Source: Melioribacteraceae bacterium | GTDB taxonomy: Bacteria; Bacteroidota; Ignavibacteria; Ignavibacteriales; Melioribacteraceae | NCBI GenBank assembly: GCA_022181065.1 | Contig: BQMY01000098.1 | Location: 1 to 54,600 of the forward strand | Direction of reading: 5' to 3' | Length of the DNA stretch: 54,600 bases | In this document: positions 15,485-25,119 of the stretch, piece by piece | How the letters are laid out: each line of letters opens with the position of its first letter | Numbering within the stretch: the first letter of the stretch is position 1 | Position numbers and translations under genes: made by a program | Notes under the pieces: model-generated | Database searches by the model: none | Told to the model about the DNA's origin: nothing | What the model saw: the letters and a program-made list of their open reading frames with translations, nothing else

Positions 15485-18187
15485 TTATAATATCAGTGCT
15501 ATCTTTATTTTGAAAAAATCAGAGATACTTAATATTGCGGTTTCATAATCTGCTTTCTCTATTAAACTCGCTACGTTTTGGGCAAAGCTGGTAACTTCTT
15601 CAATAGTGAAATCAAGATCTGTTACAAATTGATATCTGGCACCCAGCAGATTTGTCAAAACATTAAAGTGTTTTGAGGCATTCCCATCATCGCCTATCTC
15701 TAAATGCAGTTTAATCAGCTGAATATTTCGTAATAATTCACTGAAATAAGCCACATTTTCGCTGAAGTTCTCGCCAATATTCAATTTAACCTGGTAATTT
15801 TCAGCTAACCTCAATAGTTCCGAGAGATTATCAAGTTTTTTCTCCTCCTTTTCAATAGTAAGAAGTTTTTCGTAATATTCGCGCACGTTAGGTGCGGAAA
15901 ATAACATATTCCACAATATTACTTTCTCATTTAGATTATCGCCCGAAGCTTTATAGAGGTTTGCCAGTATCCCGGTTAAATCCGTATTGTTCACATCGCA
16001 GAAAAGCGACTTGGTTATAAAATTTGCTGCTTCCTTGTAATTTCCGTTCTGAAATTGAATTTTGAACTTCTCAATGTAATGTGCCAGCTCTTCCACTTTT
16101 GCGGACTTAACAAATAAATTTTCATCAACAATTAGAGCTTCAGGTGCAGCAGAGTTAAATTCCTTCCCGGTTTCCATCTCTGATCTAATGATCTCAGCCG
16201 ATTCTTTTTTATAAGCCTCCAGATAATGTCCAGTTTTCTGTGCTTCATGTTTTCTGAATCCGGCGTTCAAATTGACAAGGCTGTACAAACGATCATATCT
16301 GAAAAACCGGGCCCATAGCTCAAAATCGGAAGCATACTGATAATTCTCGGATATCTTATTCCCGGCTTTTTTCCATAATTTTCTCCTCCAAAATGTCCCC
16401 TCCTGCTGGATAAAGCCGTTATTTTCAGTAAATAATTCTTTTCTCGTCCAACGTCTGAAATCGAGTAACGACATTTTCTGCTGACTGATAATTGATGGTC
16501 TGCCTGTTATCCAGTTCACCTCAGTTCTCCGGGCAAAAACTGAACCGACAAGATGTAATGTTCTCGGGTACAATATGTCATCACTGTTTAGCCACGTCAT
16601 CACCTCGCCCGATGTATGTTTGAAACATTCATTTATAGCTGAATATTGACCATTATCTTTTCCACTCTTCCAGAATTTAAGATGCTTTTCATACTTTTTG
16701 ATTATCTCTACCGATCCATCAGTACTTCCACCATCCATGATCGCGTATTCCAGATGTGGATAATTTTGAGACAATATGGAATCGATACATTCTTCCAGAT
16801 ATTCTTTCTGATTGTACGACGGAGTAACTACACTAATTACAGGTAGTTTTTCACCCGCCAAATTAATATTCACCTTCTCCGGTTTCTTTTTGCCTGTTTC
16901 AGCTGATTTATCTAATAATATCTGCTTATATAACTCAACATATTTGGAGGCCTGTCCCGGCAAAGAATATTCCGTCTGAGCTTTCTGCCAGCAATTATCG
17001 CGGATTTCTTCATAATTTGGCGCGTCTATTACTCTAACGATAGCAGATGCAAGATCATCAACATCTTTCGGGTTTGCGGTTTGACCGGTGATTCCGTTCT
17101 CAACCATATCTGGTATTCCACCAATATCAAAACCTACCACCGGTGTACCGCTCGCCATTGATTCCACAACGGTATTCGGTAAATTATCTTCAAGCGACGG
17201 AATAACAAATACATCAGCAAGAGAGTAAATCGCCGATAACTTCATCTCATCCGCCACAGTTCCAAACTGATAAATTGGCACATCGAAAGGAATATTAAAA
17301 TCTTCCTGAAAATGCCCGAAGAAAGCAAGCGCAACGTCTTTTCTGGTTGCTACGATTTTTGCGAGAGCATGAAGAAAATATTTAAGTCCTTTTCGCTCAT
17401 TAAGTATGTTATCAGCGCCGAAAAGAATGACTTTCTGATCCAGCGGAATATTCAGATTAGTGCGAAGTGATTCCCGGTTTTTAGGAAAATATTTGTCTAA
17501 CGGAAATCCGTTGGCAATAACATGTACCGGGAATTTACCGAATAACGAACTTTTTTTCGCGCAATCTCCAAGCCACTTACTCGGAGTTAATACATTTATA
17601 TTGAGGTTAGAATAAGCGTGCTCCTTAATTTGCCAAACTTTACGCGAAATATCATTTTTTTCTCTGCTTCCAAGCTGCGGACAAGCGCCGCAATTATCAT
17701 AATATTTGATACAATCACCAGCATAATGACATCCGCCCGTAAACGGATTCATATCATGTAAAGTCCAGACTATTGGTTTATCCGGCAACAATCTCGCAAT
17801 TTCATCGAAGTTGATAAATCCCGCCATCCAGTGAAAATTGAGAATATCAGCCTCTTGCACTTCGGGTGAGTTCACGAACTTTGTGAACGATCTCGTATCA
17901 GTAAAAATTTCTAATCCTTGCGGTCGGTCGGGGAAGCTGTTCATCAAATCCATCCACTCCCGCCAAACTTGCTGAAACCTTGGTGAAATATATTGCTTGT
18001 CGGGTGAATTGGTATATTTCCCATCCGACTGAAATTCATACAAAACTCTCACATCGGGATCATTGGAGTTTTTGTTTAGCACAAGCATCTTGATGTCATG
18101 ACCCAACTCCCTGATACCAGTAAAAATTCTGTATGCTGCTCTTCCCGCGCCACCATAATCCTGAGTGACCAAATGCAATATTTTCAT
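15485..18187 (-). CDS. Bifunctional GT4-GT2 glycosyltransferase with C-terminal TPR-like region
   Basis: A 900-residue cytoplasmic or membrane-associated enzyme with two glycosyltransferase units. Residues ~1-425 are a GT-B fold of family GT4: MKILHLVTQDYGGAGRAAYRIF at the start (a donor-independent glycine loop), and the nucleotide-sugar site PSLEDNLPNTVVESMASGTP with Glu333 and Glu342. Residues ~445-655 are a GT-A domain of family GT2: VISVVTPSYNQ, DGGSTDGS and the metal-binding NSDD (Asp536-Asp537). Residues ~690-900 are helical with TPR-like periodicity. An AAGGAG site precedes the ATG. The fusion would add two successive sugars to a cell surface glycan or glycoprotein; no other polysaccharide genes are adjacent. 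It is an isolated gene. Confidence 0.88.
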   Translation of the reverse strand: MKILHLVTQDYGGAGRAAYRIFTGIRELGHDIKMLVLNKNSNDPDVRVLYEFQSDGKYTNSPDKQYISPRFQQVWREWMDLMNSFPDRPQGLEIFTDTRSFTKFVNSPEVQEADILNFHWMAGFINFDEIARLLPDKPIVWTLHDMNPFTGGCHYAGDCIKYYDNCGACPQLGSREKNDISRKVWQIKEHAYSNLNINVLTPSKWLGDCAKKSSLFGKFPVHVIANGFPLDKYFPKNRESLRTNLNIPLDQKVILFGADNILNERKGLKYFLHALAKIVATRKDVALAFFGHFQEDFNIPFDVPIYQFGTVADEMKLSAIYSLADVFVIPSLEDNLPNTVVESMASGTPVVGFDIGGIPDMVENGITGQTANPKDVDDLASAIVRVIDAPNYEEIRDNCWQKAQTEYSLPGQASKYVELYKQILLDKSAETGKKKPEKVNINLAGEKLPVISVVTPSYNQKEYLEECIDSILSQNYPHLEYAIMDGGSTDGSVEIIKKYEKHLKFWKSGKDNGQYSAINECFKHTSGEVMTWLNSDDILYPRTLHLVGSVFARRTEVNWITGRPSIISQQKMSLLDFRRWTRKELFTENNGFIQQEGTFWRRKLWKKAGNKISENYQYASDFELWARFFRYDRLYSLVNLNAGFRKHEAQKTGHYLEAYKKESAEIIRSEMETGKEFNSAAPEALIVDENLFVKSAKVEELAHYIEKFKIQFQNGNYKEAANFITKSLFCDVNNTDLTGILANLYKASGDNLNEKVILWNMLFSAPNVREYYEKLLTIEKEEKKLDNLSELLRLAENYQVKLNIGENFSENVAYFSELLRNIQLIKLHLEIGDDGNASKHFNVLTNLLGARYQFVTDLDFTIEEVTSFAQNVASLIEKADYETAILSISDFFKIKIALIL

Positions 18188-18324
18188 GCCGGATAATCTC
18201 CTTAATTTTTAACTACAGATGAGTCTTATTTAATATAATAAAATTAATTGCAGGATGCTTTTTGGATGAAGACTGAAAACATATAATTATAAAGATTTTG
18301 TGAATGGTAAATTTAAAAACAAAA

Positions 18325-18362
18325 TTCCGCACCTTGTGAATTTTTAATCACCCGATGCGGAA
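18325..18362 (-). terminator. Intrinsic terminator of the M14 carboxypeptidase gene
   Basis: TTCCGCA (18325-18331) pairs with TGCGGAA (18356-18362). On the minus strand the stem is followed by TTTTGTTTTTAAATTT. The loop is long (24 nt). It lies 73 bp after the stop, with a CGACTATCGACT tandem tract in between. Confidence 0.65.
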
Positions 18363-18369
18363 GAAATTC

Positions 18370-18406
18370 TTTCGACTATCGACTATCGACTTACGACTTA
18401 TGACTG
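18370..18406. repeat. CGACTATCGACT tract
   Basis: A short imperfect tandem of the 9-10 bp unit CGACTATCGA/CGACTTA between the M14 gene and its terminator. A reverse-complement version occurs at 33540-33570 (TAGTCGTAAGTCGATAGTCG). Two occurrences in the window suggest a dispersed short repeat; no function can be assigned. Confidence 0.6.
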
Positions 18407-18434
18407 TGAACCGGTGTCTGAGCCCGTCGAAGAC

Positions 18435-20273
18435 CTATTTCACCAGCACCATCCCTTTTGCGAGAGATTGATCTTTGGTAGTTAGCGAATAATAATACAC
18501 ACCGCTCGCGAGCCCTTTGCCCGCGCTATTGAAAATATACTCGTGAGTTCCCGAGCCCAACGTGCCTTCAGCAAGAACCTCAACAAGTTCACCAAGAGCG
18601 TTATAAACCTCCAGACGTACATCTGAAGATTCCGGCAGTTCAAACCTGATTGTAGTTGAAGGGTTGAATGGATTTGGATAGTTTTGCTCAAGTTTGTATC
18701 CAACAGGTACGTTATCATTTTTCGATTTTACCGAGGTTATCGGACTATCAAATATTATCCTGAATGCGTCGGCGGCTACTTTTCCATTCGGACTTTGCAG
18801 CATTTTAATTTGCATCGGTCCTTCGGTAGTGTGATTAATATCAGCGAGATAATTCCACTGACCACCGTTGATTTTCTGGGTTTTACTCAAAGTATCAGGT
18901 GTACCATCGTGGTTAAATACAAACTTTGTATCGTATGAGTTTGAGTTGTCTTCTTTCCACCAGGCAAAAACGCTATATTTTCCAGCGGGAATTTCATCGC
19001 TTTCAAACAATACCTCGCCGCCTTCTCCAGCGGGAAGTTCAATATAATCATTTCCGTAAAATGTCAGACCTGCATCTGTTACGGTCGAGTTACCCGATAC
19101 TGTCGCGGAGTCATTATCAAGCACAAATCTTTCAGGATGGTTTATCCCCATAAATTCCGCGACGGCATGTAAAGTTCTCGCACCAATATATCTCAAATTT
19201 TCATTGGTTACCCAATCGTCTGAAGAATACTGATCATAAGGAGTTTCATATGTAAGAGCAAGTACCTCATCACCATGATTACTCCACAACCATCCTTCAG
19301 GGAAATGTGACTGTAAATTGGATTCACTGAAATCATTGGGCACAAAATAGGGATTATCAGAACTGTTGAGATAAGCGAACTGATACTGACGGCGATAGAA
19401 ATAGTCGCTGGTCGATGATGCAGTATGAATAAAAAATGTGCAATTACTGCTTGCCTGTGAATGTAAATTCAGGAATACAGAGAATACTTTTTCATCATTA
19501 ATCTCGGTCATGCGGGTTTTAAGCGCGTTAACTTCCATTGTGGTTTGAGCCGGTGATTTATTCCAGTCGCGTTCAAGATCAACATTATCAAAATTGGTTC
19601 TCGAACGACCATAAAACACACCATCAGGATTTACAAACGGAATCAGATGGAAAACTACATTTTTCAGATAGTTTTCAGTTACCGCAGAACCGCTTAGTAA
19701 TTCCTCCACTATCCCTTCAAAATGGAAAGATGATGGAGTCTCCCCGGGATGTGTTCGCGCGTGAATCCATACTCTCCTTTTTAATGAATCGGGCACAGAA
19801 CTGTCAGTAACGATCATTTCCTGCATTGGTAAATCTTTAGGGGAATATCCTATTGTATCTACAATAACATGTTCGTTAGTTTTCCATTCCCCAATTTTAT
19901 CCATAAGGTGGGAGAATGTATAGGGAACATAATAGGCGACAAACACAGTATCCTGCTCGAACTGCTTCTGGAACCGGTTAATCTGTGGAGCTTCAGCCTG
20001 GGTAAATCTCTGAAAAGTAATATTATCGTATGAGTATAATGGTCGATTAACGTCGGATGTTGTTACATCAACTCTGATATATTTATCCTGTACACCCGAA
20101 ATTCGGAAATAAAACCAGCGTCCGCCAATATCAGAAATTGTTGTAACGCTGTAATTCACTGAATCGGAGGTAGTAACCTGATTCAGGTTTCCGCTCTCGA
20201 TATTCATATCAAAAGCAATTTGTGAAAATAATAACGGTGGAAAAAACAGCAAAAAGAGGAAGATTTTTTTCAT
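18435..20273 (-). CDS. Secreted M14 zinc carboxypeptidase with T9SS sorting domain
   Basis: A 612-residue exported metallopeptidase. A signal peptide (residues 1-17, ending LLFSQ) and an M14-specific N-terminal beta domain (~20-155) precede the catalytic domain (~160-375). Zinc ligands are His175 and Glu178 in HARTHPGETP and His271 in NLHSQAS; the catalytic Glu is Glu343 in LTYETPYD. Residues ~380-510 resemble a golvesin C-terminal-like beta domain (YSVFAWWKEDN, GGQWNYLADI). The last ~75 residues are a T9SS sorting domain with QNYPNPFNPSTTIRFELP. The active site is complete, so it should remove C-terminal amino acids or cleave peptidoglycan-like peptides outside the cell. Isolated gene with its own terminator. 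Confidence 0.92.
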   Translation of the reverse strand: MKKIFLFLLFFPPLLFSQIAFDMNIESGNLNQVTTSDSVNYSVTTISDIGGRWFYFRISGVQDKYIRVDVTTSDVNRPLYSYDNITFQRFTQAEAPQINRFQKQFEQDTVFVAYYVPYTFSHLMDKIGEWKTNEHVIVDTIGYSPKDLPMQEMIVTDSSVPDSLKRRVWIHARTHPGETPSSFHFEGIVEELLSGSAVTENYLKNVVFHLIPFVNPDGVFYGRSRTNFDNVDLERDWNKSPAQTTMEVNALKTRMTEINDEKVFSVFLNLHSQASSNCTFFIHTASSTSDYFYRRQYQFAYLNSSDNPYFVPNDFSESNLQSHFPEGWLWSNHGDEVLALTYETPYDQYSSDDWVTNENLRYIGARTLHAVAEFMGINHPERFVLDNDSATVSGNSTVTDAGLTFYGNDYIELPAGEGGEVLFESDEIPAGKYSVFAWWKEDNSNSYDTKFVFNHDGTPDTLSKTQKINGGQWNYLADINHTTEGPMQIKMLQSPNGKVAADAFRIIFDSPITSVKSKNDNVPVGYKLEQNYPNPFNPSTTIRFELPESSDVRLEVYNALGELVEVLAEGTLGSGTHEYIFNSAGKGLASGVYYYSLTTKDQSLAKGMVLVK

Positions 20274-20474
20274 GGTTGTTCCGGTCTAATTTGTAAACGG
20301 TCGGTTTTAAGTTACTAAAATAAAAAATAGTATTAAAAGAATGTTAAAAGATATAAAGCAGGGTGAAATTTTTGCGATAATATTAATACTGATACGTCCA
20401 ATTGATGTGACGGAAATCAACATGTGAAGTGGCTCATTTTTAATACGATGAAAAAATAGTTATTTGAGGTAGAA

Positions 20475-20744
20475 ATGAACAGAGTGATAGAAACAACCGG
20501 TTACTGGCATCCGGAGGAGCCAATGAAAGAAACATGGATGAAAAAATATATCCTTAATCCGGTTTATTTTGGACTAATAGGTTTCGCGTTCTTTTTTACC
20601 GTATTAATTCTTGTGGAGATTTTTATTTATGCGGCGGGAGACGTTGAACTTCTCAAAATAGGCATGGAAAGTGTAACAATCTCCCTGATCGGGTTTGGAC
20701 TGGCATTTGTGTTAAAAATTATCAACAATATTGTCAGGGGTTAA
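20475..20744 (+). CDS. Small membrane protein, two TM segments
   Basis: An 89-residue protein preceded by GAGG at a good distance. Hydrophobic segments at ~34-56 (YFGLIGFAFFFTVLILVEIFIY) and ~65-85 (ESVTISLIGFGLAFVLKII) suggest two membrane-spanning helices. No family recognised. Its stop overlaps the stop of the convergent prfA by 4 bp, so there is no room for a terminator between them; the transcripts must overlap. Real coding is supported by the ribosome binding site and codon pattern, but evidence is modest. Confidence 0.6.
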   Translation: MNRVIETTGYWHPEEPMKETWMKKYILNPVYFGLIGFAFFFTVLILVEIFIYAAGDVELLKIGMESVTISLIGFGLAFVLKIINNIVRG

Positions 20745-21808
20745 GCACCAAGTTTTGCCGCGCTATCAGCGAGTTTCAATTTCTCAATCAGCTCATTAAG
20801 CTCACCTTCCACAATATTCGACAAATTATACAAAGTCAAACCGATTCTGTGATCAGTAACCCTGTTCTGCGGATAATTATAAGTGCGGATCTTATCACTT
20901 CTGTCGCCACTTTTAACCATAGATTTTCTCTGTGCGGCAACTTCACTGTTCTGTTCACCCGCTTTAAGATCAAATAAACGAGCAACAAGCACCTTCATCG
21001 CCTTCTGTCGGTTTTTCAACTGCGATCTTTCATCCTGACATTGTACTACAAGTCCTGTTGGCAGGTGAGTAATCCTGATTGCGGTCTCAACTTTATTCAC
21101 ATTCTGACCACCGGCACCCCCGCTTCGATAAACATCAATTCTCAAATCGCTCGGGTCAATATCAACCTGAACTTCTTCAACTTCAGGCAAAACCACAACA
21201 GAAGCCGCTGATGTATGTACTCTTCCGCTCGCTTCAGTAGCCGGTACTCGCTGCACACGATGAACACCCGATTCAAACTTCAGGTCACCAAATACACTTT
21301 TCCCCTGTAAACTTACAACTACCTCTTTCAACCCACCCTGACCGGCTTCATTCAAATCCATAACTTCCATTCGCCAGTTTCGAAGCTCAGCGTAACGTGA
21401 ATACATTCTATACAAATCGGAAGCGAAAAGCGCGGCTTCTTCACCACCGGTACCTGCTCTTATCTCCATGATCACGTTTTTATCATCATTCGGATCTTTG
21501 GGTACTAACAATAATTTTATCTGTTTCTCGAGCTCTTCCTGCTCAGTCTCCAATGCCTCGAGCTCTTCACCTGCCATTTCCGCGAGTTCATCATCTTCCC
21601 CGGCTTCAATGATCTCCTTGTTTCCTTTTATATTGGTAGCAACCTCCGCGTAACGGTCGTATGCTTCCATTAGCGGTTCAAGATCACTTCTTTCCTTGCT
21701 CAATTTTATTAGTCTGTCATTATTCGAAACAACTTCCGGATCGGAAAGCTGATCAGTAAGTTTCTGAAATTTAGCTTTTGCTTCTTCTAACTTTGAAATA
21801 ATATCCAT
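20741..21808 (-). CDS. prfA: Peptide chain release factor 1
   Basis: RF1, which reads UAA and UAG and triggers peptide release at the ribosome. The 355 residues match the family (360 in E. coli). Domain order: helical domain 1 (~1-100), the codon-recognition domain, and the GGQ loop (GGAGGQNVNKVETAIRI) with Gln235, the residue methylated in other bacteria. The core segment RIDVYRSGGAGGQNVNK and the C-terminal DHRIGLTLYNL are intact. The modifying enzyme PrmC, often adjacent to prfA, is not here. Monocistronic and convergent with the small membrane protein, sharing 4 bp. Confidence 0.97.
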   Translation of the reverse strand: MDIISKLEEAKAKFQKLTDQLSDPEVVSNNDRLIKLSKERSDLEPLMEAYDRYAEVATNIKGNKEIIEAGEDDELAEMAGEELEALETEQEELEKQIKLLLVPKDPNDDKNVIMEIRAGTGGEEAALFASDLYRMYSRYAELRNWRMEVMDLNEAGQGGLKEVVVSLQGKSVFGDLKFESGVHRVQRVPATEASGRVHTSAASVVVLPEVEEVQVDIDPSDLRIDVYRSGGAGGQNVNKVETAIRITHLPTGLVVQCQDERSQLKNRQKAMKVLVARLFDLKAGEQNSEVAAQRKSMVKSGDRSDKIRTYNYPQNRVTDHRIGLTLYNLSNIVEGELNELIEKLKLADSAAKLGA

Positions 21809-21956
21809 CGAATCCTCAAATAATCATTCTGTTAAATTAATAAATAGTGCGCACAATTTCTAAGAATAAAAATCAGGCTAAAACTCCGGTTTTGATGAAA
21901 TTTAACTTAAAAACTTGACTTGCACTAAAAATTGCATTAGATTTACAGCCATTAAA

Positions 21957-21969
21957 TGACTGTCAGTCA
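21957..21969. promoter_or_regulatory. Candidate TetR operator upstream of the RND regulator gene
   Basis: TGACTGTCAGTCA, a 5-bp inverted repeat with 3-bp spacer, ends 16 bp before the TetR start. The extended form TAAATGACTnnnAGTCAG recurs before the efflux genes at 22649-22661. Shared sequence in both places points to autoregulation and pump regulation by the same TetR protein. Confidence 0.75.
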
Positions 21970-21985
21970 GTGAGTTTATGAGTAT

Positions 21986-22624
21986 ATGGGTATAGCAGAA
22001 AGAAAAGAACGAGAAAAAGAACAACGCCGAAATGATATTATTGACGCGGCGGAAACTGTTTTTAATGAAAAAGGACTTGAAAAAGCAACCATGGATGATG
22101 TTGCCGCACAGGCGGAACTGAGTAAAGGGACTCTCTATCTTTACTTCAAGAACAAAGATGAACTTCATCATGCCATTATTAATAGAGGAATGGGAATTCT
22201 TGGTAACCTCTTCATTGAGTCAACCAAAGATGGTGAGAACGGTCTTCATAAAACCAAGTTGATAGGACACGCGTTTATTGAGTTTAACATAAAATATCCA
22301 CACTACTACGATGCGTTCCTTAAACACGGTACCATGTCAATCTGTGTTGATGACGCAACCCACACACAACTTGAAGGCATACCTCTGAAACAGAGGATAA
22401 TGCAGCATTTTGTGGAAGTTATAATGGAAGGGATTGTCGACGGTTCAATCTCAAAAGAGATCAACCCGCAAAAAGCGGCAATACTATTATGGGCTGAATT
22501 ATCCGGGGTTCTGCAACTACTCGAATACAAAGGCTCCATAATAGAAAACTTTTTTAATATCAAACATGATGAATTACTTGAGTATTTTTTCGAATTTACA
22601 CAAAGAGCTTTGAGGGCGAATTAG
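21986..22624 (+). CDS. TetR family transcriptional regulator of the RND efflux operon
   Basis: A 212-residue regulator. Residues ~15-60 form the TetR helix-turn-helix: RNDIIDAAETVFNEKGLEKATMDDVAAQAELSKGTLYLYFKNKDEL, with the usual Gly-Thr-Leu-Tyr-Leu-Tyr-Phe segment. The C-terminal ligand-binding domain is helical and not informative. It is the first of four co-directional genes: regulator, TolC-like, HlyD-like and AcrB-like. A TGACTnnnAGTCA palindrome lies before this gene and before the TolC-like gene, so it probably represses both. The ATG at 21986 gives the usual short basic N-terminus (MGIAERKEREKEQRR). Confidence 0.93.
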   Translation: MGIAERKEREKEQRRNDIIDAAETVFNEKGLEKATMDDVAAQAELSKGTLYLYFKNKDELHHAIINRGMGILGNLFIESTKDGENGLHKTKLIGHAFIEFNIKYPHYYDAFLKHGTMSICVDDATHTQLEGIPLKQRIMQHFVEVIMEGIVDGSISKEINPQKAAILLWAELSGVLQLLEYKGSIIENFFNIKHDELLEYFFEFTQRALRAN

Positions 22625-22648
22625 TCGCCCCCTTTTTTACACTATAAA

Positions 22649-22661
22649 TGACTAAGAGTCA
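22649..22661. promoter_or_regulatory. Candidate TetR operator before the efflux genes
   Basis: TGACTAAGAGTCA matches TGACTnnnAGTCA upstream of the regulator. It sits 30 bp before the TolC-like start and 25 bp after the regulator stop, suitable for repressing a separate promoter for the pump genes. Confidence 0.75.
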
Positions 22662-22691
22662 GAAAATACAACAATACATAGGAAATAAAAC

Positions 22692-24074
22692 ATGTTAAAG
22701 CATTTTTTATTTAGTCTGATTTTACTCCCTCTAATGTTATCAGCTCAGACAAATATACCTGAAGAATACCTGCAGCAAGCGGTAGAAAATAATCTGGCGC
22801 TCAAACAGGCTGAGTTCGGCTACCGGCAGAGCATGGCGGCTCTTGATCAGGCACAGTCGCTCTTTCTGCCGCGAGTCGATATAAACGCAAGGTACTCACT
22901 TGCCGGCGGTGGACGTGAAATTGACATTCCTATCGGTGACCTGATTAACCCAATGCACACTGCGCTCAACTCACTAATGCAGGCACAGGTATTTCCAGCC
23001 AATCTGCCGAATGAGTCTATACCATTCCTTCGGGAGAAAGAGCATGAAACCAAACTGCGTATCACACAACCACTTTTCAGAGCACAAATTTATCATAACT
23101 ATAAACTCAATGATAAACTCGCTCAAATGGAATCTGTGGCAAAGGATAAATATACCCGCGAACTCCTTGCGAATGTAAAAACATCATACTTCAATTATAT
23201 ACAGGCAAAGGAGGCTGTTAAAATTTACTCCTCCTACAGAGAGATTTTAACAGAGAATAAACGAATCAGCGAGAGTCTGGTAAAAAATGGTAAATCAACC
23301 CACGATGTCGTGTACACCGCTGATGCAGAGCTTGCTGAAATAGAAAAGAATCTTAATTCTGCATCGGCAAAACAAAAATCAGCGAAATACTATTTTAACT
23401 TCCTCCTTAATCGCGATCTCGACGCACAAATTGTAATCGTTGGGCATAACAATACACCCCCAAAAATGCGATCGAAGAAAGAATATCTTAATAACGCACT
23501 CAATAACCGTGAGGAGCTTAAACAACTCAAACTCGCGATAGAAGCAATGGAGAATAAAGCTTCAATCCACAGGAGCAGCTATCTCCCAAATCTCGATTTT
23601 GCGTTCGATTACGGCTTTCAGGGAGAAAAATACAAATTTGATAGCGATAGTGACTTCTGGATGGCATCATTCGTCCTTAGCTGGAATCTCTTCAACGGGT
23701 TTGGTGACGAGGCTCAGGTAAACGCTGCTTTATTCGCCGAAAAAGAAAACAGCGCAAAACTTGAAGAAGTAAAAAAACTGATCATTCTTGAAATTCGCCG
23801 TTCACTTGATCATCTCGAAACTGCAAGATTGAGTGTAAAGGCTGCCACCAGGTATAAGTCCGCTGCGGAACAAAGTTTCAGACTTATCAGCAAGCGGTAT
23901 AGTGAAGGGATGACCGGATATTTCGAATACCTCGACGCGTTTAGCAGAGTACAGCGTGCCGACCAGTCATTAAACATAGAAAAATTCAATCTGAAGAAAG
24001 CGTTTATCGAACTCGATAAAGTTGCGGCTTTAACTGATATCACAAAGTTTAATAAAATTAACAATGAGGAATAA
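22692..24074 (+). CDS. TolC-like outer membrane efflux protein
   Basis: A 460-residue outer membrane channel of the TolC/OMF family. A signal peptide (~1-18, ending LSAQ) is followed by two OEP repeats rich in long helices (YNYKLNDKLAQME, NNREELKQLKLAIEAMENKAS and others) and strands near the barrel (FAFDYGFQG, ASFVLSWNLFNGFGDEA). AGGAAA precedes the ATG. It forms the outer membrane exit duct of a tripartite RND pump with the next two genes. Its stop overlaps a possible upstream start of the adaptor gene, so the three are one transcription unit. Confidence 0.92.
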   Translation: MLKHFLFSLILLPLMLSAQTNIPEEYLQQAVENNLALKQAEFGYRQSMAALDQAQSLFLPRVDINARYSLAGGGREIDIPIGDLINPMHTALNSLMQAQVFPANLPNESIPFLREKEHETKLRITQPLFRAQIYHNYKLNDKLAQMESVAKDKYTRELLANVKTSYFNYIQAKEAVKIYSSYREILTENKRISESLVKNGKSTHDVVYTADAELAEIEKNLNSASAKQKSAKYYFNFLLNRDLDAQIVIVGHNNTPPKMRSKKEYLNNALNNREELKQLKLAIEAMENKASIHRSSYLPNLDFAFDYGFQGEKYKFDSDSDFWMASFVLSWNLFNGFGDEAQVNAALFAEKENSAKLEEVKKLIILEIRRSLDHLETARLSVKAATRYKSAAEQSFRLISKRYSEGMTGYFEYLDAFSRVQRADQSLNIEKFNLKKAFIELDKVAALTDITKFNKINNEE

Positions 24075-24075
24075 A

Positions 24076-25116
24076 ATGAAATATATCCGGGTATTAGGTT
24101 TTATCTTATTGATTTTTCTCCTTTCGTGCACCTCTGAACAGATGGAGACAAAATCGGAAAAAGCTCAACAAATAGAAGTTGAGAAAATTATTTCAAAACA
24201 GATTTCACAACCAATATTCGCGAGTGGAAAAGTTATACCCGCTTCCGAAAAAAAGCTATCTTTCAAAACGGGAGGTATAATTAAAAATATTTCGGCGAAA
24301 GAGGGGACAGCTGTAAAAAAAGGGAAACTGCTTGCTTCACTCGATCTCTCCGAAATCATGCCGGGATATGACAAGGCTTTAAACGGATTCGAAAAAGCAA
24401 AACGCGATTTTGAACGTGTAAAGAATCTTTATGCCGATAGTGTCGCTTCACTGGAACAATATCAGGATGGCAAAACAGCCCTCGATGTTGCCGAATCAAA
24501 TCTGGCTATCGCTTCATTTAATCTGGAAAACTCCAAAATAGTCGCTCCATCAGATGGTGTTATACTTAAAAAATTGGCAGAAGAAAAAGAAATCGTAAAC
24601 CAGGGGATGCCTGTCATTCTTTTCGGCGCAAACGATGGAAACTGGTCCATAAAGGTTGGCGTCTCTGATAAAAACATTGTGCGAATGGGGATGCGGGATT
24701 CTGTTTCGATATCACTTGACGTCCATCCCGACAAAAAATTTTCCGGTGAGATAACAGTTATGGGAAGTATGGCAAACCCTTACAACGGCACATACGATGT
24801 CGAAATTGAATTCCAGCCGGGAGATATTAATCTCCGACAAGGCTATATTGGGAAAGTAACCATATATCCCTCAGAAAAATATCTCTATAAAGTTATACCC
24901 CTAAACTCCCTCGTTGAAGGTTCGGGAAAATCCGGCTACGTTTTCACTTACAATGAAAACAACCGCGCTAAAAAACTACCGGTGGAAGTTGCTTTTATCA
25001 ATGAAAACGAAATAGCACTCAAAGATGGTCCGGCAATAGGAACTCCAATTGCTTCAACCGGGGCACAATATTTAACTGATAACTCATTAATAAATATTTC
25101 CGGTAAACAGGAGTAA
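24076..25116 (+). CDS. HlyD-family periplasmic adaptor of RND pump (lipoprotein)
   Basis: A 346-residue membrane fusion protein. I choose the ATG at 24076 (preceded by GAGGA at 24066-24070) because it gives a clean lipobox, MKYIRVLGFILLIFLLSC (Cys18); an ATG at 24064 within the tolC-like gene adds four residues. Typical adaptor order: biotinyl-lipoyl half (GGIIKNISAKEGTAVKKGKLLASLD), an alpha-helical hairpin (~100-150), the second lipoyl half (NSKIVAPSDGVILKKLAEEKE), a beta-barrel domain and a C-terminal membrane-proximal part. It connects the inner membrane pump to the TolC-like channel. Confidence 0.93.
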   Translation: MKYIRVLGFILLIFLLSCTSEQMETKSEKAQQIEVEKIISKQISQPIFASGKVIPASEKKLSFKTGGIIKNISAKEGTAVKKGKLLASLDLSEIMPGYDKALNGFEKAKRDFERVKNLYADSVASLEQYQDGKTALDVAESNLAIASFNLENSKIVAPSDGVILKKLAEEKEIVNQGMPVILFGANDGNWSIKVGVSDKNIVRMGMRDSVSISLDVHPDKKFSGEITVMGSMANPYNGTYDVEIEFQPGDINLRQGYIGKVTIYPSEKYLYKVIPLNSLVEGSGKSGYVFTYNENNRAKKLPVEVAFINENEIALKDGPAIGTPIASTGAQYLTDNSLINISGKQE

Positions 25117-25119
25117 AAC

